Below are positions 16,210 through 23,389 of a stretch of DNA of 64,000 nucleotides, one piece after another. The position numbers and the translations under genes were made by a program. This stretch comes from JAWKHR01 sp041394725 (lineage in GTDB: Bacteria; Acidobacteriota; Vicinamibacteria; Vicinamibacterales; SCN-69-37): positions 62,001 through 126,000 of the forward strand of contig JAWKHR010000009.1 in assembly GCA_041394725.1 (NCBI GenBank), in the 5' to 3' direction. The notes below the pieces were generated by a model that worked only from the letters and a program-made list of their open reading frames with translations, made no database searches and was not told where the DNA came from. How positions within the stretch are numbered: position 1 is the stretch's first letter; each line of letters opens with the position of its first letter.

Positions 16210-17367
16210 ATGAGTGACGCCCTGACCGCCCTGTTCCGCGACTTCGACCACGGCCGGATTTCCCGCCGCCGGCTGCTGCAGGTCCTGGGCGTCACCGTGG
16301 CCGCGCGGCCACTCTCGGCGTTCGCCCAGGGCCAGTGCGGCGGCGCGCGTGCGGGCACGCCGGAATGCGATACGACCCCGGCGCCGCTGCCCTTCGAACC
16401 GACCGGCTGGAAGACGACCATCCTCGATCACTTCTCGATGCAGGTGGCCGACTACCAGAAAGAGGCGGCCTACTTCGCCGCGCTCATGAACTGGAAGATC
16501 CGGAGCGACGACGGTACGAAGGCGGTGCTCGACATCGGCGACTGGGGCGGCATCGTCATCCGCGGCGGATACGAAGCGCCGCCGGCCCCGGCGCGGGCGG
16601 CCGGCGCGGCGGCGGGAGCAACCGGCGGCGGAGCTCAGGGCGCGGCCGGCGGCGGACGCGGCGGTGGCGGTGGCCGGGGCGGCGGACGCGGGCGCGCCCC
16701 GCGGCTCGCAGCGGTCGACTCGTTCTGCTGGGGCATCGAGCCGTGGGACGCGAAGACGGTCGAGGCCGAGTTGCGCAAGCGCGGCCTGACCCCGGTGGCG
16801 GACAACGATGGCCGGGGCTTCGAGAGCTTCCACGTGAAGGATGCGGACGGATTCGACCTCCAGATCAGCAACGGCAATCGACAGAACCGCCGGCGCACGC
16901 CCGCCAACGGCAGCGTGGCCGCACCTGCGCCGTTCGACCACACGAACTGGAAGACCGTCTGGCTCGACCACATCTCGTTCGAAACCTCGAACTACAAGGA
17001 GCAGGTCGCCTTCTACACGGCGCTGCTCGGCTGGCAGCCGGGACAGGATGAAGGCAGCCAGAACGAAACCCAGGTGCCGGGTGTCGGTGGCCTGATCATC
17101 CGGCGTGGGGGCGGCGGAGGCCGCGGCGGCGCCGCGACGCCCCCGGTGCGTCACGCCCAGATCGGCCACATCGCCTTCGGCATCACGCCGTTCGATCCGG
17201 ACGCGGTGAAGGCCGAACTCGAGAAGCGCGGCCTGAACGCGCGCGAGGACACCGGCGCGACCGGCGACATCCACGAGTCGGTCTACAAGAGCTACCACAC
17301 GACGACCCCGAACGGCTTCGACCTGCAGATCAGCAACGTGATCGAGGCGCCGAAGCCCGGACTGTAG
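16210..17367 (+). CDS. Tat-exported protein with two VOC (glyoxalase-fold) domains
   Basis: 385 residues from ATG 16210. The N terminus HGRISRRRLLQVLGVT is a twin-arginine signal, ending near FAQGQCG. Two vicinal-oxygen-chelate domains follow, each starting with a similar string (GWKTTILDHFSMQVADYQKE near residue 65 and NWKTVWLDHISFETSNYKEQ near 250) and ending FDLQISN. In both, the usual first metal His survives (LDHF, LDHI), as do later His or Glu positions in the second domain. Gly/Arg-rich inserts interrupt each domain (GGGRGGGGGRGGG near residue 155; GGGGGRGG near 300). A dioxygenase, lyase or binding role is possible; none is proven. Confidence 0.82.
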   Translation: MSDALTALFRDFDHGRISRRRLLQVLGVTVAARPLSAFAQGQCGGARAGTPECDTTPAPLPFEPTGWKTTILDHFSMQVADYQKEAAYFAALMNWKIRSDDGTKAVLDIGDWGGIVIRGGYEAPPAPARAAGAAAGATGGGAQGAAGGGRGGGGGRGGGRGRAPRLAAVDSFCWGIEPWDAKTVEAELRKRGLTPVADNDGRGFESFHVKDADGFDLQISNGNRQNRRRTPANGSVAAPAPFDHTNWKTVWLDHISFETSNYKEQVAFYTALLGWQPGQDEGSQNETQVPGVGGLIIRRGGGGGRGGAATPPVRHAQIGHIAFGITPFDPDAVKAELEKRGLNAREDTGATGDIHESVYKSYHTTTPNGFDLQISNVIEAPKPGL

Positions 17368-17390
17368 GGCGTCGCGCGGGGTCGCGCACG

Positions 17391-18812
17391 ATGGCCCGGC
17401 GGCTCGCGATCGTCCTCGCACTGCTGTCCCTGACGGCGTTCGTCCAGGTTCCGGCCGACTGGGATCAGGCCCACCGGCAGGCGCTGACGCTCCGTGCAGC
17501 CGGTGATCCGACCCGCGCCGCCGGCGTCCTCGAGCAGTTCCTGCTGCGATCGCCCGACTTCGGGCCCGCGCACTTCGAGCTCGCCGAGACGTACGCCGAG
17601 GCCGCGCGCACGCTCACCACGCCCGACGCCGTCGCGAACCGGCGCGGCCGCCTCGAGACGGCCGCCGAGCATTACCGCCGGGCGCTGGCGCTCGATCCGC
17701 TGTCGCGTCCCGGATCGCTCGTGGGCCTCGTGCGGGTCTACGGCGAGGATGAGCTGAACGAGCCCGCGCAGGCCGAGCCGTTCGCGCGCCAGCTCGTCTC
17801 GGAACGCCCCCGGTCGGTCGTCTGGCACGTCGGGCTCGCGCGGATCCTCGATGCGCTGGGCCGCGCGGGCGAGGCGTCGCGGGTGCTGCACGACGCGGCC
17901 GCGAAGGTCCAGGGCGACGACCGTGTCACGCTGGCCATGACGGTCACCCAGCGCGTGGCCGAGACACCGGCCCTCGCCGGGGCCGACGTGACACTCCTGC
18001 TCGACGACTCACTTGCCATTGTCGCGGACGAGCTTCGTCGCACGCCGGATCGCCGCGATCTCTACATGGTGAAGACACTCGCGCTGCAGCTGCAGGCCGA
18101 TCGAGTCGAACGCGATCCCGCGCGGCAGCGCGCGCTGAAGGCGCAGTCGGATGCCGCGTTCGATCGGTTCAGCGAACTGGGGCGCGCCGAGCGCGGCGCG
18201 GCCGGCGGGGGCGTCCAGGCAGCGGCTCCGTCGCCCCTGCCCCCGGCCCCGCCGCCACCGCCCCCGCCGCCACCACCACCCTCCGGCGGGGCCGACACGC
18301 CGCCCGAGATCGTGGCACCGTCCGACTACGTCGAGGTGGTCATGCGCGCCGAGCCGCTCATCACCACGGGCAAGGCGGCGGAAGCGGCGGCCATCTACCG
18401 TGAGTTCGTCGCCGCGCATCCGGCCTACGCCGGCGGACACTGCGGCCTCGTCGGCGCGCTGGTGTCCGCGGGATCGTTCGACGCGGCCGGACGGGCGGTG
18501 ACCGACGCGCGCACGGCGGTGCCCCGAACCCCGCCGGCGCGGGACATGCTCGGCGGCTGCCTGACGAGCGTCGCGCGAGGACGCCCGGCGCTCACCGCCG
18601 CTCAGGTTCGGCCCCTGCTGGCGGCTGCCGTTGATCTGCTCGACGAGGCGCTGGCGCTGCGGGCGGACTTCGTCGACGCGCTCGGGCACAAGGCGCAGGC
18701 GCTTCGTGAACAGGCCACCCGCGTGGAAACCGATCCGGCGCGCGCCAAGGCGCTCATCGACGAGGCGGCGCGGCTCGAGGCACGCGCGAAGGCGATTCGC
18801 CTGGCGTCCTGA
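17391..18812 (+). CDS. exported tetratricopeptide-repeat protein with polyproline linker
   Basis: 473 residues, function unknown. The N terminus MARRLAIVLALLSLTAFVQV is a signal peptide or anchor. TPR-like helical pairs follow in two blocks, separated by a linker containing eleven consecutive prolines (near 18240-18285). Recognisable repeats are AGDPTRAAGVLEQFLLRSPDFGPAHFELAE, AAEHYRRALALDPLSR, and in the second block TGKAAEAAAIYREFVAAHPAYAGGHCGLV and LLDEALALRADFVDALGHKAQAL. The polyproline run would need EF-P for efficient translation. Follows the VOC gene by 23 bases on the same strand, so the two may be cotranscribed. Probably a protein-interaction scaffold. Confidence 0.75.
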   Translation: MARRLAIVLALLSLTAFVQVPADWDQAHRQALTLRAAGDPTRAAGVLEQFLLRSPDFGPAHFELAETYAEAARTLTTPDAVANRRGRLETAAEHYRRALALDPLSRPGSLVGLVRVYGEDELNEPAQAEPFARQLVSERPRSVVWHVGLARILDALGRAGEASRVLHDAAAKVQGDDRVTLAMTVTQRVAETPALAGADVTLLLDDSLAIVADELRRTPDRRDLYMVKTLALQLQADRVERDPARQRALKAQSDAAFDRFSELGRAERGAAGGGVQAAAPSPLPPAPPPPPPPPPPPSGGADTPPEIVAPSDYVEVVMRAEPLITTGKAAEAAAIYREFVAAHPAYAGGHCGLVGALVSAGSFDAAGRAVTDARTAVPRTPPARDMLGGCLTSVARGRPALTAAQVRPLLAAAVDLLDEALALRADFVDALGHKAQALREQATRVETDPARAKALIDEAARLEARAKAIRLAS

Positions 18813-18859
18813 GCCCGGGCGCCGGCGTCGCCGCTCGCCCCCGACGCAGACGGCCGCGC

Positions 18860-21559
18860 CTACTCGCTCTGCAGTGCGACCAGCGGATCCACCCGCATCG
18901 CGCGCCGGGCGGGCACGTAGCAGGCAATCGCGGCGACCGCGAGCAGCACCAGCGCCGTGACGCCGTAGCTCGCCGGGTCGGACGTCTCGACCTCGAACAG
19001 CATCGACTGCACGACCCGGGCGAGCAGCGCCGCGGCGACCAGGCCGACGGCGACGCCGATCGCGGCCAGGCGCATGCCGTCGCCGACGACCATCCGCAGC
19101 ACGTCGCGAGGTTGTGCGCCGATGGCCATCCGCAGGCCGATCTCGCGCGTCCGCTGGCTGACCGTGTACGCGACCACGCCGTAGAGCCCGACCGCCGCGA
19201 GGAACAGCGCGATGCCCGCGAAGAGCGAGAGCAGCAGCATCGAGAAGCGCGGCTGCGCCACCGAGTCGCTGATCACGGACGCGAGCGTCGCGATGCCGTA
19301 GGCGGGCAGCGAGCCGTCCAGATCCCGCACCGCTTCGCGGACCTGCCGGGCGAGGCCGGCCGGGTCCCCATCGGTGCGGACCACCATCGACATCGACCGG
19401 AACACGTCCTGCGCGTACGGGACGTACATCGTGGGCGCGGCCACCTCGTCGAGGCCGCTCTGACGGACGTCGCCGACCACGCCGACGATCGTGAAGTCGC
19501 CGTCGACGCCGTTGCCGATGTCGAGGCCGTGCCCGATCGGATCCTCGTCCGGGAAGTGGCGCCGGACGAACGCCTCGTCCACGACGGCGACCTGCTGTGA
19601 CGTGCCCGAGTCCCGCGCCGTGAACGTCCGGCCGCGACGCAGCGGGATGCCCATGGCCGTGAAGTAGTCCGGACTGATGACGCGGTAGTTCGCCGACGCT
19701 TCCTGTCCGGGCTGCGCCGGCGGACGTCCCTGGAATTCCACGCTGAGCACGTAGTTGCCGCGCAGCGGCAGCGTCTGTGCCATGCCCGCCGCGGTCGCGC
19801 CCGGGAGCGCGGCGAGACGCTCCAGCAGCCGGTCGTAGAAGGCGGCGCGATGGCCGGTATCCGGGTACTGGCCCTGCGGCAGCGAGACGCTGAACGTCAG
19901 CACGCGATCGGGCTGGAATCCGGGATCCACGTGCGTGAGGCGCGCGAAGCTGCGCAGGAGCAGCGCCGCCCCGACCAGCAGCACGATGGAGAGCGCGACC
20001 TCGGCCACGAGCAGCGCGCGGCGGATCCAGCGGCCTGATGCCGCGGTCGAGGACCGGCTCGAGTCCTTCAACATCGCGCCGATGCCGCCCCGCGCCGCGT
20101 GCCACGCCGGCGCCAGCCCGAACAGCACGCCGGTCACGATCGTGGCCAGGCCGGCGAACCCGAGCACCCGGCCGTCGAGCCCGATGTCCGCGACCCGGGG
20201 CAGGCTGCTGGCGCCGAGCGCCTGAATCGGCTGGATCGCAAGCCACGCCAGCGCCAGGCCGGCCGCGCCACCCACCACCGCGAGCACGAGGCTCTCGGCC
20301 AGCATCTGCAGGACCAGCCGGCGCCGGCCCGCGCCGAGCGCGGTGCGAATCGCGACCTCCTTCTCGCGCACCGAGGCGCGGACGAGCAGCAGGTTCGCCA
20401 CGTTCGCGCAGGCGATCAGCACCACCACGCCGACCGCGGCCAGGAGAATCAGGAGCGACGTCCGCACGCCCCCGACCACCTGCTCGAGCAGCGGCACCAC
20501 CTCTGACGACTCGTTCGCGCTGTCGTCGGGATACTCGCGCGCCAGGCGTTCGGAAATGCCGCGCATCTCCGCGTCCGCCTGCGTCGCGGTCACGCCGCCG
20601 CGAAGCCGCGCCACGACGCCGAGGAAGTGCGCGCCGCGCGGGGCGTTGGACGGGTCGAGCCCGATGGGCGTCCAGAACTCCGCCGTCCGGCTCGGGAAAT
20701 AGAATCCGGCCGGCATCACGCCGACGATCGTCGTCGGCACGCCGTTGACGGGCACCGTGCGGCCGACCACGTCGGGACTGCCGCCGAATCGCTGCTGCCA
20801 GAGCGTGTGGCTGATGACGACGACGTTCGGCGCGTCGGGCAGGTCCTGGTCGGCGGTGAAGCTGCCGCCGAGTTCCGGCGCGACGCCCAGCAGCTGGAAG
20901 AGATCCCACGACACGATCGCGCCCTGGAGGCGATCGGGCGTCTCCTGGTCGGTCCAGGTCGCGCTCGAGGTGCCATAGGCCGCCATCCGGTCGAAGACCT
21001 GGTTCTGGCTCCGCCAGTCGAGGAAGGTCGCGGGGGCCACCGAGAAGCGGCCGTACTGCGGGACGACCTCGTGCACCCGCACGAGCGCGTCGGGATCGCC
21101 GTAGGGCAGCGGCCGCAGCAGGACGCCATTGACGACGCTGAAGATTGCCGTCGTCGCGCCGATGCCGAGCGCCAGGGTGAGCGTCGCGACGAGCGCGAAG
21201 CCGGGGTTCCTGAGGAGTTGACGGATGGCGTAGCGGACGTCGCCGAGCAGATGCATGAGGATCCAGCTCCGGGAAGGCGGCGCCCCGGTGCCGGGCGTCA
21301 GGCGATCGACGAACCGGTCGAACCGGGGCACGCGGTGGGGACGGTCGGCGCGGACGAGGTCGGACGCCATGCGGGACCAGTCGGCGACCTGCGATTGCGC
21401 GTAGGCATCGGCCTCGTCCGCGGCGAGGCCGCGGGCGAGGGCGTCACGATGAAAGTCCTCGAGTTGCGCCGCCATCTCCCGGACGATTCGCTCGGCGCGT
21501 TCCGGCGCGAGGTCCTGGAGCGGCAGGCGCGCGCGGACGAAGGCGGGCCAGTCACGCAT
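18860..21559 (-). CDS. ADOP-type MacB/FtsX permease with N-terminal prefix domain
   Basis: 899-residue membrane protein of the acidobacterial duplicated orphan permease (ADOP) type: two MacB/FtsX modules in one chain and no ATPase gene nearby. Layout: a cytoplasmic helical prefix (about 1-100, APERAERIVREMAAQLEDF), TM1 near 115-140 (LALGIGATTAIFSVVNGVLLRPLPY), a MacB periplasmic domain, FtsX module one around 370-450 (VREKEVAIRTALGAGRRRL), a second periplasmic domain, and FtsX module two around 770-895 (RTREIGLRMAIGA, ending RRAMRVDPLVALQSE). Relatives transport or mechanotransmit with a MacB-like ATPase encoded elsewhere. The start overlaps the upstream PadR gene by 8 bases, a standard ADOP arrangement. 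Confidence 0.92.
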   Translation of the reverse strand: MRDWPAFVRARLPLQDLAPERAERIVREMAAQLEDFHRDALARGLAADEADAYAQSQVADWSRMASDLVRADRPHRVPRFDRFVDRLTPGTGAPPSRSWILMHLLGDVRYAIRQLLRNPGFALVATLTLALGIGATTAIFSVVNGVLLRPLPYGDPDALVRVHEVVPQYGRFSVAPATFLDWRSQNQVFDRMAAYGTSSATWTDQETPDRLQGAIVSWDLFQLLGVAPELGGSFTADQDLPDAPNVVVISHTLWQQRFGGSPDVVGRTVPVNGVPTTIVGVMPAGFYFPSRTAEFWTPIGLDPSNAPRGAHFLGVVARLRGGVTATQADAEMRGISERLAREYPDDSANESSEVVPLLEQVVGGVRTSLLILLAAVGVVVLIACANVANLLLVRASVREKEVAIRTALGAGRRRLVLQMLAESLVLAVVGGAAGLALAWLAIQPIQALGASSLPRVADIGLDGRVLGFAGLATIVTGVLFGLAPAWHAARGGIGAMLKDSSRSSTAASGRWIRRALLVAEVALSIVLLVGAALLLRSFARLTHVDPGFQPDRVLTFSVSLPQGQYPDTGHRAAFYDRLLERLAALPGATAAGMAQTLPLRGNYVLSVEFQGRPPAQPGQEASANYRVISPDYFTAMGIPLRRGRTFTARDSGTSQQVAVVDEAFVRRHFPDEDPIGHGLDIGNGVDGDFTIVGVVGDVRQSGLDEVAAPTMYVPYAQDVFRSMSMVVRTDGDPAGLARQVREAVRDLDGSLPAYGIATLASVISDSVAQPRFSMLLLSLFAGIALFLAAVGLYGVVAYTVSQRTREIGLRMAIGAQPRDVLRMVVGDGMRLAAIGVAVGLVAAALLARVVQSMLFEVETSDPASYGVTALVLLAVAAIACYVPARRAMRVDPLVALQSE

Positions 21560-21887
21560 CGCCGTGGTCCAGCACCGCGTCCACGGCCGACACGTAGTCG
21601 CGCCAGGTCTCCCGCTTCGCAGCGAGCACCTGCCGGCCCTCGGGCGTCAGCCGATAGAAGCAGCGCTCCCGCTCGCCGGGCTTCTCGACCCAGCGGCCCT
21701 TGATCCAGCCGCGGTTCTCGAGGCGGAGGAGCGTGGGGTACAGGGTCGGCAGCGCGAAGGTCAGCCGCCCACCGGACCGCGCCTCGATGAGCTTGCCGAT
21801 CTCGTACCCGTGCCGTGGCCGCGCTTCGACCAGCGACAGGATCAGCATCTCGATGCTGCCCTTCTTCAGTTCGGGATTGAAGGCCAC
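21552..21887 (-). CDS. PadR-family transcriptional regulator coupled to ADOP permease
   Basis: 111-residue PadR winged-helix repressor starting at GTG 21887, preceded by AGAGGA. The order is typical: KKGSIEMLILSLVEARPRHGYEIGKLIEARSG (helices 1-2), LTFALPTLYPTLLRLENRGWIKG (recognition helix and wing entry), a charged wing WVEKPGERERCFYRLTPEGRQVL and a short C-terminal dimerisation helix. It precedes and overlaps the permease gene by 8 bases, so the two form one transcript; by analogy it should repress its own operon in response to an unknown ligand. A dyad at 22039-22050 is a candidate operator. Confidence 0.93.
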   Translation of the reverse strand: MAFNPELKKGSIEMLILSLVEARPRHGYEIGKLIEARSGGRLTFALPTLYPTLLRLENRGWIKGRWVEKPGERERCFYRLTPEGRQVLAAKRETWRDYVSAVDAVLDHGDA

Positions 21888-21908
21888 AGGGAATCCTCTC
21901 GGCGGTTC

Positions 21909-21971
21909 GCTCTCGGCTCTCGGCTCTCGGCTCCCAGAGGACGGGCGACGGACGACGGACGACGGACGACG
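21909..21971. repeat. two adjacent heptanucleotide tandem repeats
   Basis: Three perfect copies of GCTCTCG occupy 21909-21929, and after a short break a second heptamer, GACGACG, repeats three times at 21951-21971 with a degenerate fourth copy (GGCGACG) at 21944-21950. Both lie in the region just upstream of the PadR gene start. Seven-base microsatellites of this sort slip easily and could vary in copy number between strains, changing the leader of the PadR-permease operon. They are not a CRISPR array. Confidence 0.7.
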
Positions 21972-22038
21972 TCGGCCCCGCTCAGGTCTTTTCCCCCGGG
22001 GACCTTCCGGGCCCCTGGGTCCCCGGGACCTTCAGGAC

Positions 22039-22050
22039 GCTATATGTAGC
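22039..22050. promoter_or_regulatory. candidate PadR operator
   Basis: GCTATATGTAGC has inverted GCTA/TAGC arms with a four-base centre and stands out as AT-rich in a GC-rich region, 150 bases upstream of the PadR-ADOP operon. A related dyad, GCTATTTAATAGC, precedes the other PadR gene at 49322-49334. The TATATG string could also be part of a -10. Candidate only. Confidence 0.3.
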
Positions 22051-22117
22051 GACGCGTAGTATCAGGTTGGACGAGGTCCGGGCGCGGTTGGTTGGCGACG
22101 CCGCCGTCAGGGGATCG

Positions 22118-22558
22118 TCACCACTCGCCGCGGCCTGGCACCTCGACGCGGAAGCCCTCGCGGAGGGCGGCAGCCTCGAACCGCTCGCTGGTCGTGAGGA
22201 TGGTGAGCGACGCAGGCCGGCGTTCGGCGGCCAGGGTGGCCGAGGCCAGGTGGATGGCCTCGGTCGCGCCCAGGCGGTGAACGCGGAGCAGGCGCCGGGC
22301 GATGTCGCGCACGTCGGCGGACGGTTCGACCTCGTGCCAGGTCGCGGCCAGCGCGTCGAGCCTGGCGAAGGCCGCCGTGGCGCCGACCTGATCGAGGAGC
22401 CCCTCGCGCTCGGCGCGGGCGATGGCGCCGGCGCACTCGACCGGCGTGGTCCAGGCCACCACCACCGTCGGGTCTTCCCGATAGCACTCCTGCGTGGTGG
22501 CCGTGATGCCCTCGCGCACGAGGAGGGGCAGCAGGGCGGTCGCGTCCCAGAACCTCAC
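22118..22558 (-). CDS. PIN-domain toxin, VapC-like
   Basis: 146-residue PIN-domain ribonuclease, probable toxin of a type II pair. GTG 22558 overlaps the antitoxin stop as GTGA, hence this start. The first strand VRFWDATALLPLLV provides the first catalytic Asp, VAWTTPVECAGAIARAEREG the conserved Glu, and RRLLRVHRLGATEAIHLASA the C-terminal acidic/His part (VHRLGATEAIHLA takes the place of the usual LRAxDALHLA), followed by LTILTTSERF in place of the common xFxTxDxxL. The D-to-E and D-to-S changes in these later motifs could weaken activity. Toxicity is inferred from family and context. Confidence 0.82.
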   Translation of the reverse strand: MRFWDATALLPLLVREGITATTQECYREDPTVVVAWTTPVECAGAIARAEREGLLDQVGATAAFARLDALAATWHEVEPSADVRDIARRLLRVHRLGATEAIHLASATLAAERRPASLTILTTSERFEAAALREGFRVEVPGRGEW

Positions 22559-22854
22559 AGTTCGCCCTCCCCTCCGGCGGCCACCAGCCGGCTCAGGGCG
22601 ATGGCCCTCGAGGGCCGAGGCGGGGGATCGGACAACACCGCCACCGGGCCAGTCGAGGCCGGCGGGTTCAGGATGCCCTTCCGCTGCAGCCGGCCAATGG
22701 CGTCGGCATCGGCGGCAGAGCCATCGACCGCGACGGATGCGATCTGCGCCACGACCGTGCCCCGGTCTTCGATGAGGATGGTCTCGCCGTGCCTCACGCG
22801 GTCCAGCAGGGCGCTCAGGCCGTTCTTCGCCTGGGTAATACTGGCTCTTTTCAT
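22555..22854 (-). CDS. Phd/YefM-type antitoxin, partner of the PIN toxin
   Basis: 99 residues. MKRASITQAKNGLSALLDRVRHGETILIEDRGTVVAQI is the Phd/YefM DNA-binding and dimerisation fold; the Pro-rich C-terminal third (STGPVAVLSDPPPRPSR) should be the disordered toxin-neutralising tail. First gene of the pair, overlapping the toxin by four bases. The start codon lies 6 bases after a TATTTT box and has no Shine-Dalgarno, so the transcript is probably leaderless. Autoregulation through the AT-rich palindromic region upstream is expected for the family. Confidence 0.85.
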   Translation of the reverse strand: MKRASITQAKNGLSALLDRVRHGETILIEDRGTVVAQIASVAVDGSAADADAIGRLQRKGILNPPASTGPVAVLSDPPPRPSRAIALSRLVAAGGEGEL

Positions 22855-22860
22855 ATAGCC

Positions 22861-22905
22861 AAAATAGCTCTTTCAAAATGGACATTCAACACGTTTTTGC
22901 GTGTT
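22861..22905 (-). promoter_or_regulatory. vapBC-type promoter with palindrome
   Basis: On the minus strand TTGAAT (22889-22884) and TATTTT (22866-22861) are spaced by 17 bases, giving a good sigma70-like promoter whose start would coincide with the antitoxin ATG at 22854. A perfect inverted repeat, AACACG/CGTGTT with a six-base centre, spans 22888-22905 and overlaps the -35, a likely autoregulatory operator. The block is strikingly AT-rich against its surroundings. Confidence 0.6.
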
Positions 22906-23046
22906 TTGGCCCACTATTGCTGAACCGATTGCACCGAGGTGGGGCGGAGGCCCGTCCCGGCTCATGGTTGGAATCGTCGGGCACTGAAGGGGCGACTCGG
23001 CCGGCGGCTGGCGAAGCGGCGACGAGTGCCTGAAGGGACCGGGAAG

Positions 23047-23086
23047 AAAAAAGCCCGGCCCCGCACCGAGGTGCGGTCGGCCGGGC
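23047..23086 (-). terminator. Rho-independent terminator (minus strand)
   Basis: On the minus strand GCCCGGCC pairs with GGCCGGGC, with a nested CGCACC/GTGCGG stem and a three-base loop, followed by six T residues. It ends the small transcription unit and insulates the vapBC-like pair from it. The hairpin is nearly symmetric; on the plus strand only a weaker tail is present. Confidence 0.88.
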
Positions 23087-23187
23087 GGAAGCATGCGTGT
23101 GATTGACACGCGTCCGGACAGGAGTCCGGAACTGGACTGAGATTCAGTCGTTCAGCGCTGACGCTGTATCACGCGCGCGCCGGCTGG

Positions 23188-23232
23188 TCAGCATCGCCGA
23201 CACGCGCCCCGGAAGCCCGGCGGTTCCTGCAT
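23188..23232 (-). CDS. candidate 14-residue peptide
   Basis: Reads MQEPPGFRGACRRC then TGA. AGGAGG lies 5-6 bases before the ATG, one of the best ribosome-binding sites in the window, which argues that it is translated. The peptide is cationic with two cysteines and matches no family I recognise; it might be a leader peptide controlling the RNA around it, or a secreted or modified peptide. Too short for compositional tests. Confidence 0.4.
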   Translation of the reverse strand: MQEPPGFRGACRRC

Positions 23233-23389
23233 CTGAACCTCCTCGTCTTCGCTGGTGTTGACGTCGCGACTGGTGTTGACGTCGCACGACTACCCTCAGG
23301 AATACGCCTGTCACGTCGGGTTGTCAACGGCCGGATGCGTCGCCCGCGCAGGAGGGCCGGGGGACCGGGAGGCGTGACAGACTGCGAAG

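Larger units (their letters stand above)
23047..23330 (-). ncRNA. independent small transcription unit: structured RNA with a 14-codon ORF
   Basis: This otherwise gene-free stretch (22855-23389) holds a complete-looking minus-strand unit. TTGACA (23327-23322) and TATTCC (23304-23299), 17 bases apart, form a promoter. Two tandem copies of an approximately 19-base repeat (23252-23270 and 23270-23290) lie at the 5' end of the RNA. A short ORF with a strong ribosome site (23188-23232) comes next. Then at least four consecutive short hairpins follow, among them CCGGAC/GTCCGG, GACTGA/TCAGTC and GCGTGT/ACACGC. A strong intrinsic terminator ends it. The RNA would be about 245 bases. It could be a small RNA, a peptide gene or both. 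Confidence 0.5.

Noticed and set aside
16020..16421. N-terminal extension of the XRE regulator, or a RelE-like toxin in this stretch
   Set aside because: The extension has no recognised fold and would run into the VOC coding region; no RelE-like motif appears in any frame.
21909..21971. Possible CRISPR array
   Set aside because: Units are seven bases long, contiguous and without spacers; no cas gene is present.
22873..23109. 78-residue minus-strand ORF over the terminator region
   Set aside because: It reads through a strong intrinsic terminator and a promoter/operator block, has a low-complexity product and no ribosome site.
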